Source: Brevundimonas sp. NIBR10
GTDB taxonomy: Bacteria; Pseudomonadota; Alphaproteobacteria; Caulobacterales; Caulobacteraceae
Assembly: GCF_027912515.1 (NCBI RefSeq)
Contig: NZ_CP115464.1
Span: 1,922,001-1,986,000 of the forward strand
DNA: 64,000 bases
Reading direction: 5' to 3'
The translations under genes and the position numbers were made by a program. Positions 52,103 to 62,037 of this stretch are shown piece by piece; positions within the stretch are counted from its first letter, which is position 1; the number at the start of each line of letters is the position of its first letter. The notes under the pieces were generated by a model that worked only from the letters and a program-made list of their open reading frames with translations, was not told the origin of the DNA and searched no databases.

Positions 52103-53293
<1,191 letters not shown>

Positions 53294-53322
53294 CAGCGAC
53301 GGTCTGACCCGAACTGAGAGAG

Positions 53323-53356
53323 GCCTCGCCGGAGCGATCCGGCGGGGCTTTTCTTT
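53323..53356 (+). terminator. Rho-independent terminator of the str operon
   Basis: A 10-bp stem (GCCTCGCCGG with CCGGCGGGGC, one T-G pair) with a 6-nt loop is followed by TTTTCTTT. Lies 30 bp after tuf. Confidence 0.92.
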
Positions 53357-53361
53357 GTCTG

Positions 53362-53898
53362 ATGAGCGGTGATGATGCGCGGATGAATAGCCCTGTGCCC
53401 GCAGAGGGGATCGTCCGTGTGCTGACCCGACGTCCTTCCATGGCCGATGGCCTGGACCTGGTGTTGGCCATGGTGGCGTTCGGTGTCGCTGCGATTGTAC
53501 TGGGCCGTGATCTGCTGGCCTTCGACCTCATCCCGTTGGCCACGTTTCTTCCGATGGCCGTTTTGGCGCTGCTGACCCCGGCCGTCGCCGAGGAAGTTGT
53601 TTTTCGCGGCCTGTTGATCCGGAATGGATCCATCTCCTCGGCAAGCCTGACGCTGGCGGCCTCGACAGCCTTGTTCGTCGTTTGGCACGTCGTGGAGAGC
53701 CTGACCTTTCTGCTAGGTGCACGCCTGTTGCTTCTGAGAGGCGACTTTCTGGTATTGGCCGCCGTCCTTGGCCTGCTCTGTGGTTTGCTGCGTCTTCGCT
53801 CCGGCGGGCTGTGGACGGCGATCGCCCTGCACTGGCTTGTTGTCGTGATCTGGAAGGCGATGCTCGGCGGTCCGATCCTCACCAATCTTGTGGGCTGA
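53362..53898 (+). CDS. CPBP-family intramembrane metalloprotease
   Basis: 178 residues, several membrane helices. Active-site motifs of the CPBP/CAAX type are present: EEVVFRG with Glu77/Glu78, a His109 in VVWHVVE and a third His in ALHWLVV near 158. These intramembrane glutamic/metalloproteases cleave near membranes; substrates are unknown here. The start codon lies only 6 bp after the end of the str terminator, so its promoter is either within the tuf end/terminator or further in; ATG 53383 is an alternative start. Confidence 0.85.
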   Translation: MSGDDARMNSPVPAEGIVRVLTRRPSMADGLDLVLAMVAFGVAAIVLGRDLLAFDLIPLATFLPMAVLALLTPAVAEEVVFRGLLIRNGSISSASLTLAASTALFVVWHVVESLTFLLGARLLLLRGDFLVLAAVLGLLCGLLRLRSGGLWTAIALHWLVVVIWKAMLGGPILTNLVG

Positions 53899-54001
53899 AA
53901 ATTGCGACTGGGAGAGGCGCTCTGCGGTCATCGTGACAGGTCCGTGGGTGTGGCCTACGCTAGGGCCACCGCCGATCACGGACGGGTACCCGGAGAGTCA
54001 C

Positions 54002-54565
54002 ATGGTCATTTGCAATCTCTGCATCGTCGGCCTGTCCGCTCTGGCGCTAGTGGCCTGCGAGAAGCCCGCGAGCGAGCCCGCCAGCGCGGCGGTGAGCCCG
54101 TCAGCGACCGTCACCACGCCCACCGCCACTGTGCCGGTCATCCTGGACGGTGAGGGGTTGAAGGCCGGCTCGACCCCGACCCTGGTCGCCTTCGGTTCGC
54201 CGCGCGCGACGGTCGAGGCGGCGGTCAAGGCGGCGCTGGGGTCCGATCCGGTCGTCAGCGAGAACCCGGACTGCCCTACGGGATCGGCGACGGTGCTCGA
54301 CTGGGGTGACGCCATGCAGGTGGTGATCCAGAACGGGGCCTTCGTCGGCTGGCGCGCCGATGATGCGACGGCCAGGACGGCGTCCGGCCTCCACGTCGGT
54401 TCGACCCGGGCGGAAGCGCAGGCTGGCCCTGATTTCAGCCTGCCCGAGACGACGCTCGACGCGGTCGAGATTTCGGTGGATGGCGTCGGGGGTTTCCTGA
54501 CCTCCGCCGGGCCGGACGGGACGGTGGAACAGCTGTTCGCCGGTGACATCTGCATGGCACGCTAG
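54002..54565 (+). CDS. Lipoprotein of unknown function
   Basis: 187 residues. Lipoprotein signal with lipobox LVAC (Cys about 18) after VGLSALALVAC. A Thr/Ala/Pro linker follows, then a domain with LVAFGSPRATVEAAVKAALGSD, one Cys in NPDCPTGSAT, LDWGDAMQVVIQNGAFVGWRAD, SGLHVGSTRAEAQAG and a final Cys in DICMAR. The two domain cysteines may pair. GGAGAG about 6 nt before ATG 54002 sets the start; a GCTAGGGC at 53959 may be the -10. Family not recognised. Confidence 0.78.
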   Translation: MVICNLCIVGLSALALVACEKPASEPASAAVSPSATVTTPTATVPVILDGEGLKAGSTPTLVAFGSPRATVEAAVKAALGSDPVVSENPDCPTGSATVLDWGDAMQVVIQNGAFVGWRADDATARTASGLHVGSTRAEAQAGPDFSLPETTLDAVEISVDGVGGFLTSAGPDGTVEQLFAGDICMAR

Positions 54566-54690
54566 CCGCGCGGCCCGTCTGCCAGACGCGCGCATTCACC
54601 ACGTCCTGCCCGTCTCAGGGGAGGGGGCTTGCATGGAACCGCCGATTGCCGCCTACGTTCGCACCACGGACGTTAAGGATTTGGTAACCC

Positions 54691-54825
54691 ATGCGGCGCG
54701 CGCTTCACATCGGCCTGTTCATCGGCACCCTGATCGGGATGTCGGCCTGCGCGGCCCTCGACAGCGGCGACAATGGCCGCTCCGGTGCCTATGGCGGTAT
54801 CGACGCCGGTCGCACCGGCGGCTGA
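54691..54825 (+). CDS. Very small lipoprotein (44 residues)
   Basis: ATG 54691 to TGA 54825. Arg-rich n-region (MRRALH), hydrophobic core (IGLFIGTLIGM) and lipobox MSAC give a textbook lipoprotein signal; the mature part is only about 25 residues, Gly-rich (NGRSGAYGGIDAGRTGG). AAGGA about 11 nt upstream may be the RBS. It resembles entericidin-like or other tiny alphaproteobacterial lipoproteins only in general form. No promoter is clear. Confidence 0.65.
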   Translation: MRRALHIGLFIGTLIGMSACAALDSGDNGRSGAYGGIDAGRTGG

Positions 54826-54928
54826 TCGCCTCGTCGTCCAAGGAATCCGTGGCGAAAGTCCGCGTTTTCGGCTAGAAGCGAACAGCGGACGCCGACTGTC
54901 GCGCCGCGCCGGTTCCAAACCCCCCTAG

Positions 54929-56263
54929 ATGTTACTGATCGCCATCGTCGTCGTTCTGCTCCTCGTGGTGCTCAACGGCCTGTTCGCCATGACCGAGTTG
55001 GCGGTCGTTTCGTCCCGCCGATCCAAGCTTCAAAGCCGTGCTGAACGGGGGGACCGAGGCGCGCGTGCCGCCTTGAAGCTGTCCGAGAACCCGACTCATT
55101 TCCTCTCTGCGGTCCAGGTCGGCATTACCCTGATTGGAATTCTGGCCGGTGCGTTTGGTCAGGCCGCAATCGCGGGTGAACTCAACCTCATCCTTGAGGC
55201 GACGTTCCCGGCGCTGGCCGCCTACACGGAAATCTTTTCGACGTTGCTGGTCGTCATCTGCATCACCTATGTGTCGCTGATCGTCGGCGAACTGGTGCCC
55301 AAGCGGCTGGCGCTCATCTTTCCCGAGACGATTGCTGCCAAGATGGCGGCACCCATTTCGACCGTAGCAATCGTTCTGCATCCCTTCGTCGTGCTGCTGA
55401 CCGCTTCAACCTCGGGCATCCTCAAGCTGATGGGCGTCAAGGACCGCGACGGGTCCGACGTCACCCAGGAGGAGGTCGAGACCATGATCGCCGAGGGTAC
55501 GGCCTCGGGTCTGATCGAGCCCGAAGAACAGACGATGATCGAGGAGATTCTGCGTCTGGGCGACCGGCCGATCCGCGTCGCCATGACGCCGCGCCATGAG
55601 GTCTTCTGGGTCGCGCTGGACGATTCGGAGGCGGTACTGCGCGAGGAGGTCCGCACCTGTCCCTATTCGCGGATCGTGGTGGCCAAGGAGAATGACGTCG
55701 ATAACCCGCTGGGCGTGGTCCACAAGAAGGACTTGCTGGACAGCCTGCTGGACAACGGCGAGTTCAATATCGAGAAACACGTCCAACTCCCGGCCTTCAT
55801 CCCGCAATCGACCTCGGTGCTCAAGGCGCTGGAAATCCTGAAGGCCTCAAAGGTCCATATGGCCTTTCTGGTCGACGAGTTCGGTGCCTTCGAGGGCGTG
55901 GTGACGGCGACGGACCTGTTGGAGATGATCGCCGGCGACTTCGACGAAGGCCACGACGACGCCGACGTCAGCGTGCGCGAGCGCGAGGACGGCAGCTGGC
56001 TGGTGGACGGCCAGACCGACCTGGATGAACTGTCCGACGTGCTGGGCGAGGATTTCGGCGAGACCGAAGGCTTCCACACCGTTGCCGGACTGGTCCTGCA
56101 CCACCTGTCGCGCGTGCCCGACGAGGGCGAGATCCTGCAACTGGGCCGGTTCGAGGTCGAGGTCGTCGATATGGACGACCGCCGGATCGACAAGCTGATC
56201 TTCAAGCAGGTCGTCAATCCGGAAGACGAGAAGAAGGCGGTCGCAGAACACTACGAGGGTTGA
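54929..56263 (+). CDS. CNNM/CorC-family transporter (hemolysin-like)
   Basis: 444 residues. DUF21 membrane domain (about 1-190) with helices and the conserved SENPTHFLSAVQVGITLIGILAGAFG and VGELVPKRLAL motifs, a CBS pair (about 205-330) beginning MTPRHEVFWVALDD, and a C-terminal CorC_HlyC domain (about 345-430) with TVAGLVLHHLSRVPDEGE. Such proteins move Mg2+ (CorB/CNNM type) or act as its sensor; they are not true hemolysins. A GCTAGAAG at 54871 could be its -10 box. It is followed by the convergent copper cluster. Confidence 0.93.
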   Translation: MLLIAIVVVLLLVVLNGLFAMTELAVVSSRRSKLQSRAERGDRGARAALKLSENPTHFLSAVQVGITLIGILAGAFGQAAIAGELNLILEATFPALAAYTEIFSTLLVVICITYVSLIVGELVPKRLALIFPETIAAKMAAPISTVAIVLHPFVVLLTASTSGILKLMGVKDRDGSDVTQEEVETMIAEGTASGLIEPEEQTMIEEILRLGDRPIRVAMTPRHEVFWVALDDSEAVLREEVRTCPYSRIVVAKENDVDNPLGVVHKKDLLDSLLDNGEFNIEKHVQLPAFIPQSTSVLKALEILKASKVHMAFLVDEFGAFEGVVTATDLLEMIAGDFDEGHDDADVSVREREDGSWLVDGQTDLDELSDVLGEDFGETEGFHTVAGLVLHHLSRVPDEGEILQLGRFEVEVVDMDDRRIDKLIFKQVVNPEDEKKAVAEHYEG

Positions 56264-56275
56264 GCCTCGGTTCTT

Positions 56276-56737
56276 CTATCCCGCTGTGTCGGGACTCTTG
56301 GCGGCGACCGCGGGTTGGCTGACGATCGCGCGCACGCCGATCTGCTGGGCGTGCTCGAAGCTGAGGGTCAGGGACACCTGATCGCCGACGGACAGCGGCT
56401 GGGTCAGCGCCATCAGCATGATGTGGTTGCCCCCTGGTGCGAGCGACACGGGTTGGCCGGCGGGCAGGGGCAGGCCGTCCTTCAATTCGGTCATCTTCAT
56501 CATGCCGTCTTCGACCTTCATCTCATGGATCTGGGCGGTACCGGCCGCCGGCGAACTGACCGAGACCAGCCGGTCGTCACGCTCGGCGGTCAGGGTCAGG
56601 TAGCAGCCGGTGACATCGCGACCATTGAGTGTCGGTCGACACAGGATGTCGGCCACAGCGACCTTGGACGGAATCTTGGGTGTGGGCGTGCAGGCGGCGA
56701 GCGCGAGAAAAACGACGGGGAGGAGCAGGCGATTCAT
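56276..56737 (-). CDS. PCu(A)C-type copper chaperone, lipoprotein
   Basis: 153 residues. Lipobox LAAC (Cys16). The copper site of the PCuAC family is seen as His71, Met82, His105 and Met107 (HEMKVEDGMMKM ... GGNHIMLM), close to the consensus H-X10-M-X21-H-X-M. Two further cysteines (Cys33, Cys45) could form a disulfide. In the periplasm it carries Cu(I) to cytochrome oxidase or other targets. Last gene of the DUF2946-receptor-PepSY operon; 20 bp from the PepSY gene. Confidence 0.88.
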   Translation of the reverse strand: MNRLLLPVVFLALAACTPTPKIPSKVAVADILCRPTLNGRDVTGCYLTLTAERDDRLVSVSSPAAGTAQIHEMKVEDGMMKMTELKDGLPLPAGQPVSLAPGGNHIMLMALTQPLSVGDQVSLTLSFEHAQQIGVRAIVSQPAVAAKSPDTAG

Positions 56738-56757
56738 GTTGGTTTTCCTTGTTGTCT

Positions 56758-58122
56758 TCAGGGACGCACGGATGCGGATCGGAGACGACGCACGGTGACG
56801 TCGGCGAGCAGGGCCATGACCAGGCTCAACCCCGTCAGCGGAAAGAGAATGCCCAGCGGCAGCACGATGCCGAGCACCGCCGCGCGGGTGCGGGGATCGG
56901 CCGGAGCCTCGGGCGCGCCCAGCCGGCCCTTGGCCAACCGGGGCGGTCGGCGTTTCCACCACATGACGACACCGCTGATCGCCAGAAGCCAGACGGCGAT
57001 ACAGCCGCCGAGCATCACATAGCGATTGATCCAGCCATACTGGCGGCCTTCGTGTACGGCGATGCCCCACTCGAAGGCCTTTGCGCCCACGCCGAACTGG
57101 CCATAGGCGACGTCGGCCTGAACTGTGCCCGTTCCCGGCTGGATATAGAGGATGCGGGTATCCTCGACCCGATCCACGACGCGCGCGGCGGTCCAGGCGA
57201 CGGTCGGGTCGGTCGGGATGGAGACGGTATAGGGTCGCGCCAGTTCTCTGCTGTTTGCTGCGTCGATCACGGTCGACAGCGTGGCCGGGGCGGGGGCGGG
57301 CATGACGTGGTCGCCATGCATGACCAACCCCTCCATGGTCCAGCCGACACCAACCGGCGCGTCTTGGTGCTCGGCGTGGGCGAAGGCACCGGCGGGTGGC
57401 TTGGGCCGGCCCAGACCGTGTTCCTTGACATAGGCCATGTATTGATCACCCCAGAAGGCGGACCAGGGCATGCCGGTCACCGCGAGGAAGGCAATCACCG
57501 CCCCTGCGTACAGGCCCGTCACGGCGTGCAGATCGCGCCAGAAGGGGCGGCGTTTCGGATCGGTCGCCTTGAGGGTCGTCACCCCGACCTGATGCCCGCG
57601 TGGCCACCACATGAAGATGCCGGTGGCCACCAGGATGATGGCCCAGCCTGCGACGATCTCGACGACATAGTTGGCCCACGATCCCAGCAGGACCAGGCTG
57701 TGGAGCCGTTTCACCGTCTCCATCACGCCGCCGAACGGCGTCACGCCGATCAGGCGGGCGTCGTGAGGGTCGACGAAGGCGGTGCGCTTGCCGCCGTCCG
57801 GCAGTTTGACCGTCAACCGGGCCGCCTCGTCGGGTCTGGCGGGAACCAGAACATTGGCGACCTTGCCGCCCGTTCCCGTCTCCGCGGCGGCGATCCAGCG
57901 GTCGGGCGATGCGGTCTGGGCCCGCGCCTCGACATGGGACAGGGACCGGTAGGCCAGGCCGTCGATCTCGGTCTTGAACAGATAAAGCCCCCCCGTCAGG
58001 GCCATCAGCATCAGGAAGGGCAGGACCAGCAGTCCGGCGTAGAAATGCCAGCGCCAGACCGCGCGATAGGCCCCCGAGAGGGGAGCGGCCGAAGCCACTC
58101 CCGAGGTATCGTTGCCGGACAT
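56758..58122 (-). CDS. PepSY-domain membrane protein
   Basis: 454 residues with four or more membrane helices (about 25-47, 155-178, 205-225, 370-390, 415-440). WRWHFYAGLLVLPFLMLMALTGGLYLFKTEID at the start, LHSLVLLGSWANYVVEIVAGWAIILVATGIFMWWPRG and FWRDLHAVTGLYAG are classic PepSY_TM (PiuB-like) motifs. These proteins often partner siderophore or metal receptors and may reduce the metal in the inner membrane. Its ATG overlaps the receptor stop by one base, so it is coupled. Confidence 0.9.
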   Translation of the reverse strand: MSGNDTSGVASAAPLSGAYRAVWRWHFYAGLLVLPFLMLMALTGGLYLFKTEIDGLAYRSLSHVEARAQTASPDRWIAAAETGTGGKVANVLVPARPDEAARLTVKLPDGGKRTAFVDPHDARLIGVTPFGGVMETVKRLHSLVLLGSWANYVVEIVAGWAIILVATGIFMWWPRGHQVGVTTLKATDPKRRPFWRDLHAVTGLYAGAVIAFLAVTGMPWSAFWGDQYMAYVKEHGLGRPKPPAGAFAHAEHQDAPVGVGWTMEGLVMHGDHVMPAPAPATLSTVIDAANSRELARPYTVSIPTDPTVAWTAARVVDRVEDTRILYIQPGTGTVQADVAYGQFGVGAKAFEWGIAVHEGRQYGWINRYVMLGGCIAVWLLAISGVVMWWKRRPPRLAKGRLGAPEAPADPRTRAAVLGIVLPLGILFPLTGLSLVMALLADVTVRRLRSASVRP

Positions 58123-60236
58123 CAGTAGTCGATCCGCAGACCGATGAAGGCCGAGACGCCTTCGCCCGGCCAGAAGACGGCGGTGGAGGCGACGCGGGCA
58201 TCCGTCACCGCCCCGAAGTTGGAGACATAGCGCTCGTCGGTCAGGTTGCGTGCATCGACGAACAGGCGGGTCTTCTCGCTGACCGTCCAGCCGAAGCCGA
58301 GGTTCAGGATGGTATAGCCGGGGGCCTTCAGCGTGTTCTGGTAGTCGACCCAGCTGTCGGAGGGGGTCGATTCCACCGACGGGGCGATGAACCAGCCGCC
58401 CCATCTTCCTTGAGCTGGGTGGTCATAGCGCAACTCGGCCCGGTACAGATGCGGCGGGACCAGCGGCAGGTCGTTGTTGCCGTACGCCTTGTCGCCGTCG
58501 AAGAAGAAGTTCGAATAGCTGTAGGTCTGGCGCAACCGCCAGCCGGGCGCGAACCGCCAGTCCAGCCCCGCCTCGATGCCCTGATGCACCGTGGGCCCGG
58601 CGTTGAAGGTTGCCGCCGGGATGCCAAGGGCGGGATTGACGATGAAGGTCAGGAGTTCGTTGTCCAGCTCGGCGCGATAGACCGCGACGTCCCACGAGAA
58701 CTGCGTGTTGCGACCCCGAACGCCCGCCTCGTACGTCCAGGCCTCTTGTGCCTCGATCGCCGCGAAGCCGCCGACGGTGGGGGACAGGGAGCCGAAGTTG
58801 GGCGGCTCGATCGAGCGGGTGACGTTGGCATAGGCCTGGGCCCCCGATGTGCCTTCCCACAACAGTCCGACGCGTGGCGCGAACCACTCATAGTCCTTGC
58901 CCGTGGTCAGGTTGAAGGTCGAGGCGACGCCGGGCAGGGCGAAGCTCTGATAGTCCCGTTCAGCCCGGCCAACGGCCCCGCCGGCGACCAGGGCGACGCT
59001 GTCGGTGACGAATAGGCGGCCCTCGCCGAACACATCCAGCGCCTCGGCGTTCTGGCGGGCCTTGGCGGTGCGGGTGCCGCTGGAACCGCGCACATTGACG
59101 AACTGCTGGGCGTCCAGGTCACCGACCCGGTACCAGGCCCCGCCGAAGGCGTCGGCGCGCAGGCCGAACAGCCGGCCCTCCCAGTCCAGCCGACCAAAGG
59201 CGCCGTAGTTGCGGCTCTGCTGGTCGATGACCTGGAAGATCGGATGGTGCAGATCCTTCCAGGTGCCGTAGACGGCCCCCTCGAACAGCAGGCCGGGCGA
59301 CAGCCGCCACTTCGTCGACAGGGTGGTGCGGGCCGAGGCGTAGTCGCGTTGATAGTCGTTGGCGACGTTGGCCGCGGCGGGCATCACCGGGGTGCTCAGC
59401 GCCAGGGCCAGGGTCAGGGAGCCGGGGATCTGCTGGTGGATATAGGCCCCCTGGACGATCAGCCGGACCTCGCGGTCCTCGCCGAAGCTGCGTCCGACAT
59501 TGGCGGTGATATATTGCTGCTGGCCGTCCGAATTCTGGCGCCAGCCCTCGGCGGTCGCGCCGGTGACGCCGAGATAGCCGTCCCAGTCGCCGCGAACACC
59601 GCCGACCTCGGCGTGAACCCGTGCGGTCTGCCAGGAGCCGTAGTCGGCACGGACGCTGGCCGTGTGGCCGATGCTGGCACCGTTCGGCGTGACCAGGTTG
59701 ACCGCCCCGCCCAGCAGGGACCCGCCGAAGCGCAGGGCATTGCCGCCCTTGTAGACCTCGGTGTAGCGGGCGAGCAGGGGATCGATCATCTGGACGTCGC
59801 CATATCCGTCGGCTTCGTTGAACGGAATGCCGTCCTGCGACACGAACAGGCCGCGCAGGTGGTTGGCGTTGCCGATGCCGGACCCGCGGATGGAGATGCG
59901 GACATCGCCGCCCCATTTCTTCTGGGCGTAGACGCCGGGCACGTCGCGCAGGGCGTCGGCGATGTTGGGCGCGTAGCGATCCTGGAGGCTTTCGGCCGAG
60001 ACCACGGCGACGGCGCCGGGCGTGCGCGACAGGCGGCGACGAGCGTCGGCGACCACGGGCGGATCTTCGGGGTTGCGGGCTCCGGTGACGATGATCTCGT
60101 CCAACTGGGTGGAGGGGCCCTGAACGACTGTCTGGGCGGCGGCGGCGGCGGCGGTGGGCAGGGCGGTCATGCCGAGCGCGGCGGCACCCAGCGTCATGAA
60201 CAGCGCGCGTGGCGCTGCGGTGGTCTTGAGAGACAT
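58122..60236 (-). CDS. TonB-dependent outer membrane receptor
   Basis: 704 residues. Signal peptide about 1-34, TonB box LDEIIVTG at 45-52, a plug domain (about 65-190, with LRDVPGVYAQKKWGGDVRISIRGSGIGN and GGNALRFGGSLLGGAVNLVTP), then a 22-strand barrel ending in FIGLRIDY with aromatic terminal residue. With DUF2946, PepSY and PCuAC neighbours it is likely a copper or copper-chelate receptor; iron-siderophore uptake is an alternative. No motif here proves the substrate. Confidence 0.92.
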   Translation of the reverse strand: MSLKTTAAPRALFMTLGAAALGMTALPTAAAAAAQTVVQGPSTQLDEIIVTGARNPEDPPVVADARRRLSRTPGAVAVVSAESLQDRYAPNIADALRDVPGVYAQKKWGGDVRISIRGSGIGNANHLRGLFVSQDGIPFNEADGYGDVQMIDPLLARYTEVYKGGNALRFGGSLLGGAVNLVTPNGASIGHTASVRADYGSWQTARVHAEVGGVRGDWDGYLGVTGATAEGWRQNSDGQQQYITANVGRSFGEDREVRLIVQGAYIHQQIPGSLTLALALSTPVMPAAANVANDYQRDYASARTTLSTKWRLSPGLLFEGAVYGTWKDLHHPIFQVIDQQSRNYGAFGRLDWEGRLFGLRADAFGGAWYRVGDLDAQQFVNVRGSSGTRTAKARQNAEALDVFGEGRLFVTDSVALVAGGAVGRAERDYQSFALPGVASTFNLTTGKDYEWFAPRVGLLWEGTSGAQAYANVTRSIEPPNFGSLSPTVGGFAAIEAQEAWTYEAGVRGRNTQFSWDVAVYRAELDNELLTFIVNPALGIPAATFNAGPTVHQGIEAGLDWRFAPGWRLRQTYSYSNFFFDGDKAYGNNDLPLVPPHLYRAELRYDHPAQGRWGGWFIAPSVESTPSDSWVDYQNTLKAPGYTILNLGFGWTVSEKTRLFVDARNLTDERYVSNFGAVTDARVASTAVFWPGEGVSAFIGLRIDY

Positions 60237-60313
60237 GGAGTTTCTGGTCCTGAACAGGGATGAGCAGGCGCGCGCGGGTTCGCGCTGCGCCGGGGTGCGT
60301 CAGTCGGGGCTGT

Positions 60314-60706
60314 TCAGGCTTGGGGCGGTGCGGTCGAGGGCGGCCTAGGCGGCGCACGCGCGGGCGGACGGGGCCGATCATTGATGGCCACGAAGACCTG
60401 GGCCGGGCGGGTGATTCCCGCCGACAGGGGAGCCACGACGGGGGCGTCGGGCAGGGCCGCGGGGGCGACCAGCAGACAGGCGGCGCATTTGACCCCGGCC
60501 AGTCCCTTGGACCCACCGTGCTCGCCGTCCATACCCACGGCAATGGTGTGGACGCCCTCCGCCGAGCAGAACACGATGGGCTGGCCCGGCACCGCCGCCG
60601 CCAGGGCCGCGAAAGGCATCAGGCTGGCGAACGTGATCGCGAACGTCGCGGCCAGGAAGGCCAGCGAGCGCATGATCGACCAATTGTCGGCCTGGGAGCG
60701 GGTCAC
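60314..60706 (-). CDS. DUF2946 family protein
   Basis: 130 residues. Hydrophobic N-terminal segment (about 14-38), then FCSAEGVHTIAV and a KCAACLL CxxC pair with nearby His, followed by a Pro-rich tail. DUF2946 proteins usually accompany copper receptors and efflux genes; role not established, though Cys/His content suggests metal binding. Start is GTG 60706 (family N-terminus) or ATG 60673. First gene of the cluster on this strand, 77 bp before the receptor. Confidence 0.78.
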   Translation of the reverse strand: MTRSQADNWSIMRSLAFLAATFAITFASLMPFAALAAAVPGQPIVFCSAEGVHTIAVGMDGEHGGSKGLAGVKCAACLLVAPAALPDAPVVAPLSAGITRPAQVFVAINDRPRPPARAPPRPPSTAPPQA

Positions 60707-60749
60707 GCGGGGGCCATAGCGGGGCGGCGCGGGTTTGGGAAGCGCGGCA

Positions 60750-61352
60750 TTATGCCTTGGACGGCCGTGGCGCCGCCTCGACCTTGAGCGTCCCCGCCGG
60801 GGGTGGTGCCAGCAGGTCCGCCGCCGGTCGCCGCGCGAACAGCCAGTCAGCCCAGTCGGCGGGAGCGAGCGGCAGCACACCGCGATCGTGATAGGGGGCG
60901 ACGTCCGGCCCCGGCTCTGCGGTCAACAGGGAGAAGGCGGTGCCGTCCGCCCCTGATCTCCAGACGGCGGCGAGGCCGAGCACCTCCTGGTTCGCGCCCG
61001 ACAACAGCCAGCGCGTCTTGGGATATTTGTCGCCCGTGAACTCATAGAAGCCCGTCACCGGCACGATGCAGCGGCCGCCCGAGGCGCGGTTCTCGAACTC
61101 CCGGCCTTCGGAGCGGAAATTGATGATCGGCGGACGCTTGGGTGCCGGCGGCGGGAAGCCGAACCGCATCGGCGACAGGACCGTTGCGGCCTCGCTCATG
61201 GCCCGCACTGCCATCGCCGAATCGGTGGGCCGAACCTCGTCCAGCGGGGCGATGTTGGGCAGGCCGTCCGAGAACTCGATCGGGGCCCCCGCCGCCTCGA
61301 AGATGCGAACCAGTTGGGTCACGTTGGCCCTGGCCTGAAACGAGGCGCACAT
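60750..61352 (-). CDS. SRAP/YedK-family DNA-protein crosslink protein
   Basis: 200 residues. The family nucleophile Cys2 is present (MCASFQAR), with NIAPLDEVRPT, INFRSEGREF, RCIVPVTGFYEFTGDK (catalytic Glu) and PYHDRGVLPLAP (His). SRAP proteins (YedK, human HMCES) use Cys2 to cap abasic sites in single-stranded DNA. It is slightly shorter than E. coli YedK. The N-terminal MCGR is MCAS here, an acceptable variation. Next to pth, 3 bp apart, on the same strand. Confidence 0.9.
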   Translation of the reverse strand: MCASFQARANVTQLVRIFEAAGAPIEFSDGLPNIAPLDEVRPTDSAMAVRAMSEAATVLSPMRFGFPPPAPKRPPIINFRSEGREFENRASGGRCIVPVTGFYEFTGDKYPKTRWLLSGANQEVLGLAAVWRSGADGTAFSLLTAEPGPDVAPYHDRGVLPLAPADWADWLFARRPAADLLAPPPAGTLKVEAAPRPSKA

Positions 61353-61355
61353 GGC

Positions 61356-61961
61356 CTATTCGCCCCGCGCCTGTTGCCTCGGGCTGAATTTGGGTGCCGG
61401 GGCCAGGCGCAGCACCTCGCCCTGATAGCGTTCGTCTTCGCCTGCGATGGCGAAGGGCAGGGCGTCGGCGCAGGCGCGCAGCAGGGCCTCCAGCCACGGC
61501 TGCTCGACCTTGTGGAAGTCGCCGAGCACGTGCGGCATGACCAGGTTCGCCTCGCCCGGATGGCCGATCCCCATGCGGGCGCGTCGGAAGTCGGCGCCCA
61601 GGTGGCTGATCAGCGACCGCACCCCGTTCTGGCCCGCCGCCCCGCCGCCGGTCTTCATGCGGAACCGGCCTGGGGCCAGGTCGATCTCGTCGTGGAAGAC
61701 GATGATGTCCTTGACCGGGATCTTGTAGAACCGCGCGGCCTCGCCGACCGCTTTGCCGCTCTGGTTCATGAAGGTCTGGGGCTTCATCAGCAGCACCTTG
61801 GCGCCCTCGACCTCGCCCTCGGCGATCACTGACTGGAACTTGGCCCGCTCGGTCCCGAACCGCCACCGACGCGCGATCTCGTCGATCGCCATGAAGCCGA
61901 TGTTGTGCCGGTTGTTCTGATATTTGGCGCCCGGATTGCCCAGGCCGGCGATGATGATCAT
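61356..61961 (-). CDS. pth: Peptidyl-tRNA hydrolase
   Basis: 201 residues. Motifs: GLGNPGAKY at the N-terminus, catalytic His19 in RHNIGF, MNQSGK with Asn66, HDEIDLAPGRFRMKTGGGAAGQNGVRSL including Asp94. Pth releases peptidyl-tRNAs that fall off ribosomes. It follows rplY on the same strand, with a possible terminator in between. Confidence 0.96.
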   Translation of the reverse strand: MIIIAGLGNPGAKYQNNRHNIGFMAIDEIARRWRFGTERAKFQSVIAEGEVEGAKVLLMKPQTFMNQSGKAVGEAARFYKIPVKDIIVFHDEIDLAPGRFRMKTGGGAAGQNGVRSLISHLGADFRRARMGIGHPGEANLVMPHVLGDFHKVEQPWLEALLRACADALPFAIAGEDERYQGEVLRLAPAPKFSPRQQARGE

Positions 61962-61977
61962 GCGTCAGGTCCGGATA

Positions 61978-62012
61978 TGGAAACGGCCCACTCCCGAAAA
62001 GGAATGGGCCGT
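61978..62012 (-). terminator. Hairpin between rplY and pth
   Basis: On the minus strand ACGGCCCA pairs with TGGGCCGT (8 bp) with extra pairing inside the loop (TTCC/GGAG), then TTTCC. A weak terminator downstream of rplY, giving partial read-through to pth. Confidence 0.65.
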
Positions 62013-62037
62013 CCCGCAATCGATACTCGTGGGGCGA

